From Oscheius tipulae (lineage: Eukaryota > Nematoda > Chromadorea > Rhabditida > Rhabditidae): 64,000 bases of DNA. Under the pieces are notes generated by a model. That model searched no databases and had not been told where the DNA came from. It worked only from the letters and a program-made list of their open reading frames with translations. Location of the stretch: NCBI GenBank assembly GCA_037178975.1, contig JASJZH010000002.1:5879501-5943500 (forward strand). The letters are read 5' to 3'. Shown here piece after piece: positions 36,854 to 48,400 of this stretch (its first letter is position 1; every line of letters begins with the position of its first letter). The translations under genes were made by a program, and so were the position numbers.

Positions 36854-37749
36854 ATGCTATTCCTCCTGCTGGTCTTCTTCAGTTTCAGAGATGTTTTTTC
36901 ACGAGGTAGGATCGATTTTGTTTAAAAAGCATCTTTCAGCTCCGTTCCTTCGTGATCGACCTCGAGGACTTGGTCTGTTACAGCTTCCTACAGGAATGAC
37001 CGATGAACGGTCAGGGCCATTTTTTCCAAATCTGTACATTGCCGGAGACAAGGTACATTTTGCTCTATTTAAAGTGAAAACAGATCCCTAGGCCGGTCAA
37101 AAACCAATGACTGTACCAGACGTTCATCTTCCGGGACAAGAAGCTGTGTTCAGTGGTCGGTCCGCTTTCAACCCTTTCACACATGCAGTGGCCGCCGTCT
37201 ACAACGAAGATTTAGTCGATTCTTGGGGGACAGGATTTGCTGTCAATGTGGGTATAGAATGACGGAGAGACAGGGTAACTAAGACAGCCAGTTCATCGAG
37301 TCTTTCAGGGAGTCAACAACTACAATCTACCTGTCAGACGAAACTTTGATCAATTTGCTGATGCTCCTCTGGACAGAAACGATGGAATGTATCAGCCCTT
37401 CTTGACTGCTTTCTCAGCCGGAGCCGAGTATGATTACTCCAAGATTCGCGAAGTTTCCGGCCATCTGGATCTCCCAGTCCCTGGCGTGAATGAGCTTTTC
37501 GACTTTGATGGGAGGATTATGCTCAAGGGAGGAGGAAACGGAATCCTGAATAGTGCCATGGAGTTCCCGTTGACCCTTTCCGATCCCAATGAGAGAGCTC
37601 CCTACACTTTCAAGTACCTCAACTTCATGGCTGATCGTCACATGCAGTATGGTCATGTTGTGCCAAATGTGAACTTGTTCCTGGTCGGAAAAGACAAGAT
37701 TATGGACCGACTCACTCAGAACAGACTCAATCCGACCATGGTTGGATGA
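36854..37749 (+). CDS. secreted protein of unknown family
   Basis: The start at 36854 encodes a signal peptide (MLFLLLVFFSFRDVFSR). Four exons join in phase: APFLRDRPRGLGLLQLPTGM, then AGQKPMTVPDVHLPGQEAVF, then GVNNYNLPVRRNFDQFADAP, with introns of 39-62 nt. The C-terminal exon is long and includes FDFDGRIMLKGGGNGILNSA and FMADRHMQYGHVVPNVNLFL, ending NPTMVG at the TGA 37747-37749. The total is about 250 aa. There are no cysteines in the mature part and no repeats. The frame is clearly coding, but I know no matching family. An AATAAA lies about 10 nt after the stop. Confidence 0.65.
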
Positions 37750-37784
37750 TCTCACCTAATAAATATAATAAATGATTGGAAAGT

Positions 37785-38050
37785 GACAGTGAAGACGAGT
37801 AGAACCGACGACAAGACGACGGGAGAACATCACGTAGACTGACTTGGAGACCACCGAAGCAGAGGCAGATTATGCTTGGCAGGAGTTGGCAAGTTGACCT
37901 GATCTTGGCGCTATAGCACTGAGTTCTGTCGTCAGTTCAACCTGAGGCTAGTTGATGCTCTTCGCTTTCCGGACGCTGGACTCCGAAGCTACCCGAACTA
38001 TGTTGTCATCCTGTCATTTGGTTTCCCTGTCTCTCTGTCCCTCTGTCACC
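37785..38050 (+). repeat. dispersed repeat family R330, copy 2
   Basis: It has the core GACGAGTAGAACCGACGACA, GAAGCAGAGGCAGATTATGC, AAGTTGACCTGATCTTGGCG and GAAGCTACCCGAACTATGTT, and ends in TTTCCCTGTCTCTCTGTC. It lacks the 5' CTCCTTCCG part. Confidence 0.75.
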
Positions 38051-38883
38051 AATCGCTCTTTGTAGATTGATCCTAATGTTCTTTCCAAAGCAGCTTAGGA
38101 AATGAGACATTATTTGTTGTCGATCTTCCAACTTGCAGCGTGTCTAACAGCGAGTCCGTCTGCTGCCCTAACTTGTCCGGTTTTTCGCTTCCACAGGTCA
38201 ACAGTATTCGCGTGTCTCACCTCTATTGACTCGGGGTAAACGAATTGATGAGTCGAATTCCGGGACCACTGTGATAAACTATTGAACAGGACAGCTCATT
38301 ATCACAAAAACTCACAGAAGGGCTTTTCTCGATTTCACGTGAACTTCGAAACACACGGATTTAGAAAATGACCAGCTGTGCCGTGAGCACTGACCAAACA
38401 GACGGCGAGAGAGGGAAAGAGCGGTGTGCAAAGTCTGGCAAACGGTTTTTCTACTGCGAAAGTTGCGAAGGCTGCTTGCAGTCGAGATTCTGCAACGGCA
38501 CGGATTGATATTGAAAGGTTCTCTCATGTCAGGAGACAGACAGACAGACAGACACATAAGAACAAAAAAGCAGAGACAGTGACAGAGAGACAGCGATGCA
38601 TTGCGCCTTTTCAGAACCTCTGACTCATCAATTTCTGTACTTCTGTGATGCCAAAAGTATGGCTTATGGAAGACACTGTTTCCTCCTACGTCTTCCTCCC
38701 TTGAAGTAATCTCAGACTAAAGCTCTTTCTGGTATTGGCACCGTGTTGTTCTCGAGGTGCCAAAGGCAAGTTCACGCACCTGCTCACGCACGATGGCAAA
38801 CAGCCGTCGGCAGCAAACACCGAGCCTGAGGAAGCGGTTATCTCCACGGCGGCAAACTGGAAACCAGCACGCAGAGGGCACGA

Positions 38884-38890
38884 TATATAA
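38884..38890 (+). promoter_or_regulatory. TATA box
   Basis: TATATAA lies 34-40 nt upstream of the ATG at 38924. Initiation about 30 nt downstream would leave a 5' UTR of roughly ten bases. Confidence 0.6.
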
Positions 38891-38923
38891 GCGGCTCCAG
38901 GCGACCAGGCAAAGCACCACACC

Positions 38924-40241
38924 ATGAGGACTGCTATCTTCTTCTGTCTACTCGCTCTAGCTTGTGCTGAGCCGGTACTACCTACTCGTTTTCCCATTTT
39001 GAACATAAGTCTTTAGCTCCGTGCTCGTCGCCAAGCCTGTGGCTGTGCCCAGGCCGCTCAGCCAAGCTGTTCGTGCTCTCCGGCTGCTAGCCAAAGCCTC
39101 CAGCAAAACTGTCAATGCCAACAGGCTCCCCAAGCCTCTAGCTGTGGATGTGCCCAGCCTCAGCAGACCCAGTGCCAGCCAGCTTGTCAGTCCTCTTGTG
39201 TGTCGTCTTGTACCGCACAGCAGCAGCCTCAGGCTCAGGTTCAGTTCTCTTTCCCTATTCCTTCCAAGACTCTTTTTCAGTGCCAGTCTACCTGCCAGAA
39301 CACCTGTCAAAATACCTGCCAGAACTTCCAGCAGCAGCCTGTCCAGCAGCTGCAACAGCCTCAATGCATGCAGCAGTGTACCCAGGCCTGTCCTCAGGCT
39401 CAACAGCCTCAGTGCCAGCAGCAGTGTGCCGACAACTGCCAGAGCAACAACCAGTACGCTCAGCAGCAACAGCAGCAGCAGATGTACAACACACCGGGCT
39501 ACCTTCCCCAGTACTCTTCAACCATGGCACCGATGATGTCTTCGACCCCGGGCATGTACAACCCGTACCAGGACCAGAACCAGTGCAGCCAATGTACTAA
39601 CGAATGCATGAACGGATGCCAGCAGTCCAACCAGCCTCAGCAACAATGCCAACAGGGCTGCGGACAGTCCTGTCAGTCTGTCTGTCAGAACCAGCAGCAG
39701 TACAATCCTTCCACCATGCAGCCAGTTACCTACCAGCCTCAGTTCCAGAACAACAACCAGTGCAATGAGTGCCAGCAGGCCTGTAACCAGCAGTGCCAGG
39801 CTCAGAACCAACAACAGTGTGACCAGCAATGGTATGTTTCATCCATCCCTTGTCCAACTACCAATTTTCAGCAACGACAACTGCCAGCCCGTCTGCCAAC
39901 AGCAGCCTGTCCAGTCCTCGTGCCAGCCTTCCTGTCAGCCCGCCTGTCAGCCAAGCTGTGTCCAGCAGCAACAGCCTCAGCAGCAGACTCAGACCATTCA
40001 GTTGACCATCCAGGTCCCGGTCTCTGCACAGTCTCCTCAGTGCCAGCCCCAATGCGAACAGACCTGTCAGCAGCAGTGTGTCCAACAACAGCCCCAGCAA
40101 CAGTGTCAGCCAGCTTGTCAGCAGTCCTGTCAGGCCAGTTGCCAACCAGCTACCGTTGCCTGTCAGCCTTCCACCAGCAGCTCGTCTTGCGGCTGCCCCC
40201 AGCAGTACCAGCAGTGCAGCTCTGGCTGTTGTCGCAAGTAG
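38924..40241 (+). CDS. Cys/Gln-rich secreted protein, ABU/PQN-like
   Basis: It begins with a signal peptide (MRTAIFFCLLALACAEP), followed by LRARRQ, a basic processing-like site. The rest is almost entirely Gln and Cys in spaced pairs such as CQSTCQNTCQNTCQNF, CQQQCADNCQ and CQPSCQPACQPSC, ending CSSGCCRK at the TAG 40239-40241. There are three exons: the first intron starts at 38975, and the second, near 39832-39870, joins CAG CAA TG|C in phase. The total is about 410 aa. This composition matches the nematode ABU/PQN proteins, many of which build the pharyngeal cuticle; cross-linking through cysteines is likely. All other long frames over this region are shadows caused by the CAG-rich repeats. 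Confidence 0.75.
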
Positions 40242-41327
40242 GCGGAGTTCCCTCTCGCTGTTTGTATACATTTGAAATCGTTTTCGACATTTTGCAATGA
40301 ATATTTCTGGACAGAGTTGTTAGCACTTTTCAGCTTTTCATGTAGCAATCCATGGCCATTTCAGTCTGGCATGATATCGAGAAAAGCTCACAGGGTCTGA
40401 AAAGAGTTTGTAAGAACAGACGAGGAAGATAGGGAGACAGATATGGAAAGAAGGTGGACAGTAGACAGTAAGCTACCACGGAAAGAGAGATAGAGAGACA
40501 GAAGATAGAGAGATAAAAAGACCGAGAGACAGACGGCCATTGACCTGATGCGGCCCAGCTGTAGCGGTAGTCTCAGCATTTCGTCAATTCGTGAAGCATT
40601 TTGTACTTCCCAGTTCATCCACAGAGCATTCCAAATCCATAGAAGCCGTCTTTGTCGATTGTTGAACCCTGGAAGAAGGTTGACAATACGTGAATTGGAA
40701 AGAACATATCAATATATTGGTTAGTCAAGATGTTTTAGGATTCCCAAACCCCAACTCTTTTCAAGACATCACTCCTAGTCTCCATTACCAGATTTGCTGG
40801 TCACTCTGAAGAGATCTCTACCTAATCCCGCCCGGCCCTCGGTTCGGAGACTGAGAGTTTACGGACGTGGGTTACTCGGGACCTACCCAGACCCTAGTTT
40901 CGAGACGAAAGAACAGACATGAGAGAGTGAAAGTGGTTTGGGTAGACTACATGAAGGAAAAAGCAACGTGACTTTTTTTTCTAATTGCTAAGTCTTGTCA
41001 GAATAGCTCTCGACGAGAATTGGCAATTAGAGTGCTTTTGCTTTGGGAACTCTTTTTGGCAAAAAACTCTAGAAATTGCGAGAAAACAAAACCGCTTCTC
41101 CACTGTTTGTGATTTGCGAGTCTATAGCCTGCATCTAGTAACTGACAATCAGATGACGACGAAAGACGTCGTAGGCAATTGGTATAACTGGATGAATCCT
41201 TTATGGCGCAGTCGGCTAGAGCTCCGATTGCGGCGCAACGGACTCTGGTCCCGTCCGTGCGAACAAATGTTTACAAGCGCAAGCATTTATTAGACCAGCT
41301 AGTTTCTGCAATGTACCTGACATCACT
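40242..41327. other. intergenic
   Basis: A purine-rich GAGACAGA tract (40430-40535) and a SINE-like copy (41201-41275) are present. I see no gene. Confidence 0.5.
41201..41275 (+). repeat. tRNA-related SINE-like copy
   Basis: On the plus strand: TTATGGCGCAGTCGGCTAGA (A box) and a degraded B box (CTCTGGTCCCGTCCG), then TGCGAACAAATGTTTAC, the shared tail. Confidence 0.6.
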
Positions 41328-43593
41328 CTAGTACTGATACAGTTTAGATTTGTGATTATTTTTCGGAATATACAAATCGACATTCTTCTTACTCTCCAGA
41401 GAGTCGAAGAAGCAAATGATGTTCCCGAGGACCTCGCCAACTCCACGAGCCTGCTCGTAGGTCAGTTCCATTCCATCTAGCGAGATCATAGTGCTGTCTG
41501 TCGGCTCGCAGATTCCTTCCACATCGACGTCGAGGAGGTCCGCCTTGTCCATTATCTCACAAAGGGTTCGGAGCTGTCTCTTCTTGATCTGGATGGCCTC
41601 TTTTCTGATTTCGTTGGCCTTTTCCCGTCTGGCATTGTTCTCCTTGGCGTTTCGACCGCGATGTTTCTTCAAGGGACGACCACCTTTGCTCTGAAAATAG
41701 GAAGGTAGAAAGACAAAGAGACAGAATGAGTTCACCTTTGGCTGATCAATAGTCTCCACCCGATCCTGTCCGAATCCCAGTGCTCGACTGAGAGCCTTAA
41801 ACCAGTCCTCTTGCTCCATCTTCGTTGACATCCTTCTCTGAAAGCTCACTTGTGTTCTGACAACTTTTTCATTACCTTCTCCACAGACAAGAAATAGAAT
41901 TGAGGCGAGAAAGATTCGTCATAGATTGGCTCGAAAATCTTAGGTGCAATGGCCACGAAAGCTTCCGGATAAAGTCGCCTCTGTGTCACCTCTTCCTTCT
42001 TCTCCTCCCTCAGCTTGATTCTATGCTGTCGAAGAGACAACTTCTGCTCGTAGTCGATCCTCGGAGGTCCTTCCTCATCATCAACAGGGCTGTCTGCCTC
42101 GACCGCCTCTCCAGCATAGGGCATCATTTGAAGAGTCGGTAGATCCCTGGCCTTTCTCTGTCGTCTGATCGCTCTCTTGGCCCTATCGAAAAGACTCGCA
42201 TTCTTCTCGTTTTCCAACTTCCCATCCTCCATTTTCTTCCTCTTCTTGACTCCTTCTCTCGCCTTTTCTCTCTCTTCTTTCTCATCTTGAAGCCTCCTTC
42301 TTCTGGCGCTGGGAGACTCGAAGTCTTGGGTGTCTGGAAGTTCTTGTATGATTTTGGAATGTACTACTAACACTTTGCCTCTGTCAACCTGGTTCTTTCA
42401 GTGCCTGTCACTGAGTCATATCAATCTGTACCATCTGTCATTCTCTCCTCTATCCTGTCCTTAGCCGCCGGTCAACCTATCTGTTTTAATTTCTACTGGC
42501 ACGGGCCCGGTTACCTGCACTACTTTCACCTGTCACTAGTTCCTGTACTAACTTGACTCTAAATGACCAGCTTGACCACTCTCTGCCTGTCTGATTGTGA
42601 CAATGGATAGACAAATTCGGAAAGCTCTTCCCTCGCTCTCTCCTGCTTCCCCGAAAATCAAAATGTATACTTGAAAGTCTCACCGAAAGGTATCAATTCC
42701 GGAACGGGATATTTCTTCGACGATGCCAGAGCCACCATCAAAAGACCATTATTCTTTTCCTTCTTCTCTTCGCCGATGGACATTCGCTCCATAGTCTCCA
42801 CATTCTTCCGTTCCAGAGCCAGCAGCTCTCGTTCCCCGATCTTCCGAATCTTCTTCTTCAGCAAATTGGCGGCATGTTCTCTCTCGTACTGGGTCAGTTC
42901 CTCCTGGTCTTTTCGCGCCTTCTCCTGTCGTCGTACTTCCATTGCTACGAGCCGCTGAATGTCAAATTCCATCTTCTGTTTTAGTTCCTGCTTGTTCTTT
43001 AGCTCTAACTCTTTAAAAATTTCTTGTCGCATAAACTCGACTGCTTGTCTCATCTCCAGAGTGGCGTTCTCAATTCGTCTCTCCTCCTCATACCGCTCTC
43101 TCGTCTTCTTCTTCAACGGTACGGCAGGGCTGAGAATCCGTTCGGGACATTCGACAAAGTTTTGGATGATTGGACCTTGGGGTGAGAGAGCTGGAGGGAG
43201 ATCGTCGCCGCTAAAGGACTTTGGAGAGACCTTTTGAGAGTCAAGAAGAGGATGACCGGGTGGAGCTCTATGGGGAGAACATGATGTGTCCCGGTCCGAA
43301 GTTGCCTGAATTTTTTTGTTAATTGTAAGTCAAATGAATCAGAGGGTCTTCCGTCCTGTCTCGACTTGTCAAAACAGTCTGAATCAGTTGGTTATTGATT
43401 AGATAGTCTAGCTAGTACGGGTGAAAAATTTCAGCAACCAGAAAACAGTATTGAAAATGAGACATTCATAAAATGACCCTATCAGTCACAGAGTGTTATG
43501 TTCAGTTCGAAAGCAAAAAAAAGTGGAAAGGCTTACAGCAGTGGAACTGGAAGAAGCCCTCTGTGAGAAGGGGTCCTCCAAGGCCTTGATCAT
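41328..43593 (-). CDS. charged coiled-coil protein, unknown
   Basis: I do not recognise it. The start at 43593 (MIKALEDPFSQRASSSSTA) follows directly on CTACAG, a possible trans-splice site. Exon 2 holds a Ser/Pro-rich part and then long Lys/Glu/Arg helices (RERYEEERRIENATLEMRQA, LKKKIRKIGERELLALERKN). It joins in phase near 42687 to an exon from about 42354 (VVHSKIIQELPDTQDFESPS), which is basic (KKRKKMEDGK) and ends near PQFYFLSVEK. The last exons read RRMSTKMEQEDWFKALSRAL and GRPLKKHRGRNAKENNARRE, with a compact C-terminal domain (STMISLDGMELTYEQARGVG) ending SKLYQY at the stop 41328-41330. The composition suggests a cytoskeletal or nuclear scaffold. The intron between 42355 and 42687 is the least certain join. 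Confidence 0.55.
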
Positions 43594-45424
43594 CTGTAGG
43601 ATACCTGAAAAGTGAAAATCATCACTCGTAATCAACTGGAACTGGTAATATAAAAGAAGTTTGGTGATACAACAGGGACAGATACGGAGATATGTAAATT
43701 TGTCCGAGCTGCCCATGACTTATCACTAATTACTCCTTTTGATGTCACAAGGCAAGTTTGGCCCGCGTTGGGAAACAATTAGTCGACGACTGGAAAAGCA
43801 AAACCTGTGATGATTCTTTCTGTAACCTGACATAGCCTACAGTAAGGAAGGACGGGCTTTTGAACGAGAGATAACGATACAACAATTACTAAACATAGAT
43901 ACAAAAAGGAGAAAAAGCTGTTACTTCAGAAGGGGCGAGATAGCCAAAGGATGTGGTAAGCAAAAGGAGCCAGCTCGATCGATGACCCACACACGTTATT
44001 TTGGAGCTGAGACAGAAAATAACACTGAGGGATAAGGGGTCGATCAATTACGATTATTACCACAGAGACTAATCTAACTGTTTAAAGCACTGTCGTGGTC
44101 GCCTCTGCTTGTTTGTTTCTCCATTGGCATAGACAAAGCCTATATGTCATTTATGCCTGTTGATTTGTAGTCACGAAACTTGAAGCCAGACACTGAATCG
44201 TTTAAATTTTACCAAAAGCAGTATACTCAACAGGATTGGATAAAAAGATGAGATGAACGTACAAGATTTCTCACAAAGATTCCTTGACAGAGCTATCAAG
44301 AAGTGACAAGAACTTTTGTAACAGTAGAACTACAAAACGGTGATAAAGGTGGAACAGTACCTAGCGAAGAGTTTTAAAAGGTTGTCCGCTCAGAAATCGG
44401 ACAGTTTTTGTGTGGGTGCCGAAGCTATAAAAAGAATTCCGGGGGCAGACACCACGAGCCACCGCGATCACTGCGCTCCTGCGCCAATGGTCTCGCACCG
44501 ATTTGCCGCTTCTTTTATACTAGGAGGGGTTTCCTTTTTGGTCAAATGAAGGAAACCATTAATCAAAAGTAATACTCTATTGACTGGATGCCTCGAATTT
44601 GCATTTCATCGCCGAACAGCAGTCAAACGATGCGAAGCTGAGGTAGTACAGGACTTGGGCGAGCTCAAACTGTAATATAACAGTTTGAGTTATTCCGACT
44701 GAACAAACCGGTGGTTTTGTTCACTTCAGGTGCAAGAAGCAACTTCGGGGTATGATGAGAGCAGAACAATTGTTAAAGCTCCGATTCAGAGTGTGAACTG
44801 TCGTTGTTCGGAGGTATATGCCCAACCATTAATTGCTCTGGAACTAATCAGAACGAAGAACGAGAGTTTGTAGTTTACTAATTACAAAAGTTTCCAGTTT
44901 CAAAGTTAACCAGTCCGCTGTTTTGTATCTTGAACTGTCCTGACTTGTCTTGTCAACTCTAATCTAAGAAAATACTTGACAGAAAAGTCCACAAAGTGTT
45001 ATCCCAGATTAGAGTTGACTTGTGTCGCAGACGGGCGCCTCTTGCAAATTGTAAAGGTAGGACTGTTTCTGAACATTAATTTCGTCAATTCGTCGTTGTT
45101 TGAGGAACCTCGATCGATTAACGTCTATCGACTCTCGTCGCCTCTGCCAATACTCGTCTCTTCTACTCGTTCAAAATACGTTAACTGTCCGTGTTTCTCT
45201 GTCTCCTTGCTCTCAAACTGTATTCAATAATTTATTCGTCAGATCTGAAAAATGTACATTGTTTTGGCTGACATATGGCTGAAATATCACAAATGCAAAG
45301 AGATAATCGTATTGCGCACTGAGTGTTGTACACGAGTTTTGGGGTGTGTGTGTGGATGTGGGTTAATACTGTGAGCGTTCACACGTCTCTGCAAATTGTT
45401 TTTATTAGTGCCGGGCTCAATTGG
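43594..45424. other. intergenic
   Basis: No supported gene. Plus-strand TATAAAAAG near 44426 is followed by a 9-bp hairpin (44528-44557), and a minus-strand TATAAAAG lies near 44512-44519. These could mark a short transcript, but nothing in the sequence is recognisable as a known RNA. Confidence 0.4.
44528..44557. repeat. hairpin
   Basis: GGTTTCCTT (44528-44536) pairs perfectly with AAGGAAACC (44549-44557) around 12 nt. Confidence 0.7.
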
Positions 45425-48400
45425 TTAAACTAACGAGGTTTCTAGCTTGCTATCCAAAATAAACTTGAGGAGTTCTTCTCGCTTCGACTCTTCCTTGGGC
45501 AAAGGGGACAGCTCGGGTAACTCCTTCACCACTTCCTTCAAATCCACAGGCGGTGGAATCTCCGGAAGCGGAGGGGCAGGAGGCGAAGCCTTTTCCTCCT
45601 TCTCCGGAGCATCCACATCCAGCTCGTCCAGTGAAATGTTAAGAGTCGATTCCGAAGGAGACTCGTTGACAGCGACACTGGTCACATGACATTTGGCCGT
45701 GGGTTCATGCCCGTCAGAAGACGAAGAGATTCCCGAGGTTGAACTGCCGAAGGAGTCCGTAGAAGCCACTGTGGAAGCCTGTGAGCTACGGCGACTGTGT
45801 TCCCCGAGCCTGGCACTGATCTTTCGACTACTCCCGCCATTGACGTTCAAGGAAAAGCGCTTCAGGATGCTCTGGGTACCTCGCGGCTTCAGTTCGAATC
45901 CATCAGCGGTGTGGTACCTGAAAGTCGATGAGTTTTTACCTGTAGAATGACTGGCAGTTCAACTTTGACTGTCACTATTCGTCTGTCAATCTATCCTCCT
46001 GTCTTTGTGAATATGGCTCGTCACTCTGTCATCTGGATAGCAGGAGCTGGTTAAACCCTGTCAATCTGTCCAACTCTCATCCTGAGTCTGTCTTTCAGGT
46101 CAGAGGTTCAAGGTTTCGAGATAGCAATAGGCCAAAACCATGAGAAACCCACAAAATCCCTTGTCCCCCCAACCACTTGTGGCCGTCACAATTACCTCTT
46201 TTCAAAGCGTCTCCCATGACTGGCCGGCTGTTCTTCCTCCGTTCCATTTGCATTGTTCTCGTAGCCATTCGTCACAGGCAGGTCGTCATTGGCCGTCCGC
46301 GGAGACGGACTTCGCGAAGGTCTCTTCGAGCCATCGATCTCCGGTCCCGATGAATTGGACCTCGATCGGGCCCGGGCATGGGACTCGGTCAGATGCAGAT
46401 CCACGGAACTCTTGCTGCTGCTTAAGGCGGCGGCACTGCAACTGGCGACACTCAGCTTGTGTCTGGGGATCAGTCGACTGGGAGAGTCCATGGTTCTGTC
46501 CAGTTGTTCTGTCGAGCTGACTGTATGCACTCTGTGCATGTCTGAACTCTTGTTGATTCGAAAGATGAAATATTCTTACGGTTCATGTGAGCATGAGCTG
46601 CCATACATTGAGAGTCCATACTGCTGCTCTTTCGGTGTGCTACAGCCGTCATTGGGTTGTACTGCCGACTACGGCCATTGCTCCATTCGGGAGCAGCTAG
46701 CTCTCCCATTGAAGTGTCGTAGAGATGGGACATCTGGACTCGTTGGAAGTTGACCCTGCCAAACTCATCAAAAGCCATCTTCAGCTGGTCGAGCCATCTG
46801 AAAAATGATTAGTTTGTACTACTTTCAAATTCCGGTATATCATAATAGAACTGATCCTCACCTGTTAGTATCTTCCGGATTCCCCGTCTGCATGATGTAC
46901 AGCTGTGAGCAGGTGTTGAAGGGGTTCATGTGCAGAATGTAGAAGGTGGTCTCGGTAGCCTGATGATAAGCACACTGAGACATATGAATAGGCGGACGAA
47001 TGATTCTGAGCCTGTCGGCCTTCTTCCTACAGATCAAGAACATGTCGGTGAAGACATAGCAATAGACGTCCGTCTTCTGTCCCTGTCTGCTCTCCCTCAT
47101 CTTCAGATCTCCTCTGAAAAACAGTCTTCGGTGCATGTAGGGTGGTCCGTCGAGCGGAGGAGGGAATCTCATCGGTTCGGCTAGTCTCAGGACACATTTG
47201 TTGCCGGACAGCTTCTCGAATTCCTCTTGGTCGATACAGTCGTAACCGTCAATCTGCTGCTGGATGTCTTTCAGCTGCCTCAGTAGATCGTTGTTGTTCA
47301 ATTCAAAATTCAGCTGATGGGTGGCCTGGTTGACACACTCGATCATGCATTGAATCATGGCTCGTTCTTCCTGCTCTGGGGCCTCTCTCATCACAGCGTT
47401 CAGGAGCAGCCCGTAGCGAGTGATCCGTTGCATCGGCATAGCCAAAGTGTCAGACAGCTTCTGTCTTTTCATGATCTGTTGCGACTCGGCCCAGGCGACG
47501 AACTCGGCGAAGATATGGTTGTCTTTCCTCTTCTTCTGGAGGTAGGTCAGGGAGTCGTGGTGCTTGTCTGTGAACTCTGTGTAGAACTGGGACCATTTGA
47601 TGATATCGGTAAACCATTTCTCTAGCAGAGAAGCATCGAGAGGAGCGCCGGTTGATCTGTAAAATTGGGTTGAATGGATTCTCTGTCTCTCTATATTTCT
47701 TTCTGTTTTCCTGTCTCTCTGTCTCTTTATCCCTCTACTCACCTCGATAGTCCAAGCATCTTCATAATGCAGCCTTGCCAAAAGTCGAGGTAATGAATCT
47801 TGAAGAGTTCGTTGTAGTTGAGGAAGACCCGATCCACATCAATGTCTTTTAAGTAGCCGTCTCGTTTCAGTCCATTCAGGTAGTACTTCAGATCAGCCAT
47901 GTTTTTCAGGACATCAATGTAGCTCTTCTCAGTTGTGATCAGTTCCCAGAGAGCTTCTTGTTGTTTACAGAGCCTGCTGGGAAGGTCCTGCTTGACAATT
48001 TCTCTCCAATTTGACTCCAAGTCCAAGTCCCGAAAGTCTGCTGCCAAGGAGTTGGCCTTCATCTCTTCGAGTCTGGCAACCATTTCGGTCTTGTCTTTGC
48101 CGAAACTGAACAGAGAGATTCGAGAAGAGGCTACAGAACGGGCTCGTCTGGTTCCACCATCGTCGTAGGGATCAGCGGAGGTGGAGGCATCGTCAAGGAT
48201 TGAGACGTCTCTGAAAAATGGTGGAATGAGAGACAGATAGGCAGAGAGATAGAGAATCAGAAACAGTAACGAACCTGAGCGAGCTGTCGTTGCTTTTTCC
48301 CTCAGTCTCGTCCGATCCATTGAACAGCTTGTTCTCTGAATGTTGCCGTGATGTCTTGGCCATCTAAACTTGGATTATTACTGCTTAATCTACCCTCTTA

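Larger units (their letters stand above)
37750..38923. other. intergenic with repeat and promoter of the Cys/Gln-rich gene
   Basis: A copy of the R330 repeat fills about 37785-38050. A GACAGACAGACAGA run lies near 38540. A TATA box at 38884 serves the next gene. No coding region is supported. Confidence 0.5.

Noticed and set aside
39021-39600. Long ORFs in the other frames and on the minus strand over the Cys/Gln-rich gene
   Set aside because: CAG/TGC-rich repeats keep several frames open. Only the frame with a signal peptide and in-phase splicing is credible.
44340-44549. 69-codon ORF over the TATA/hairpin region
   Set aside because: There are no splice signals or conserved residues. I kept the hairpin only.
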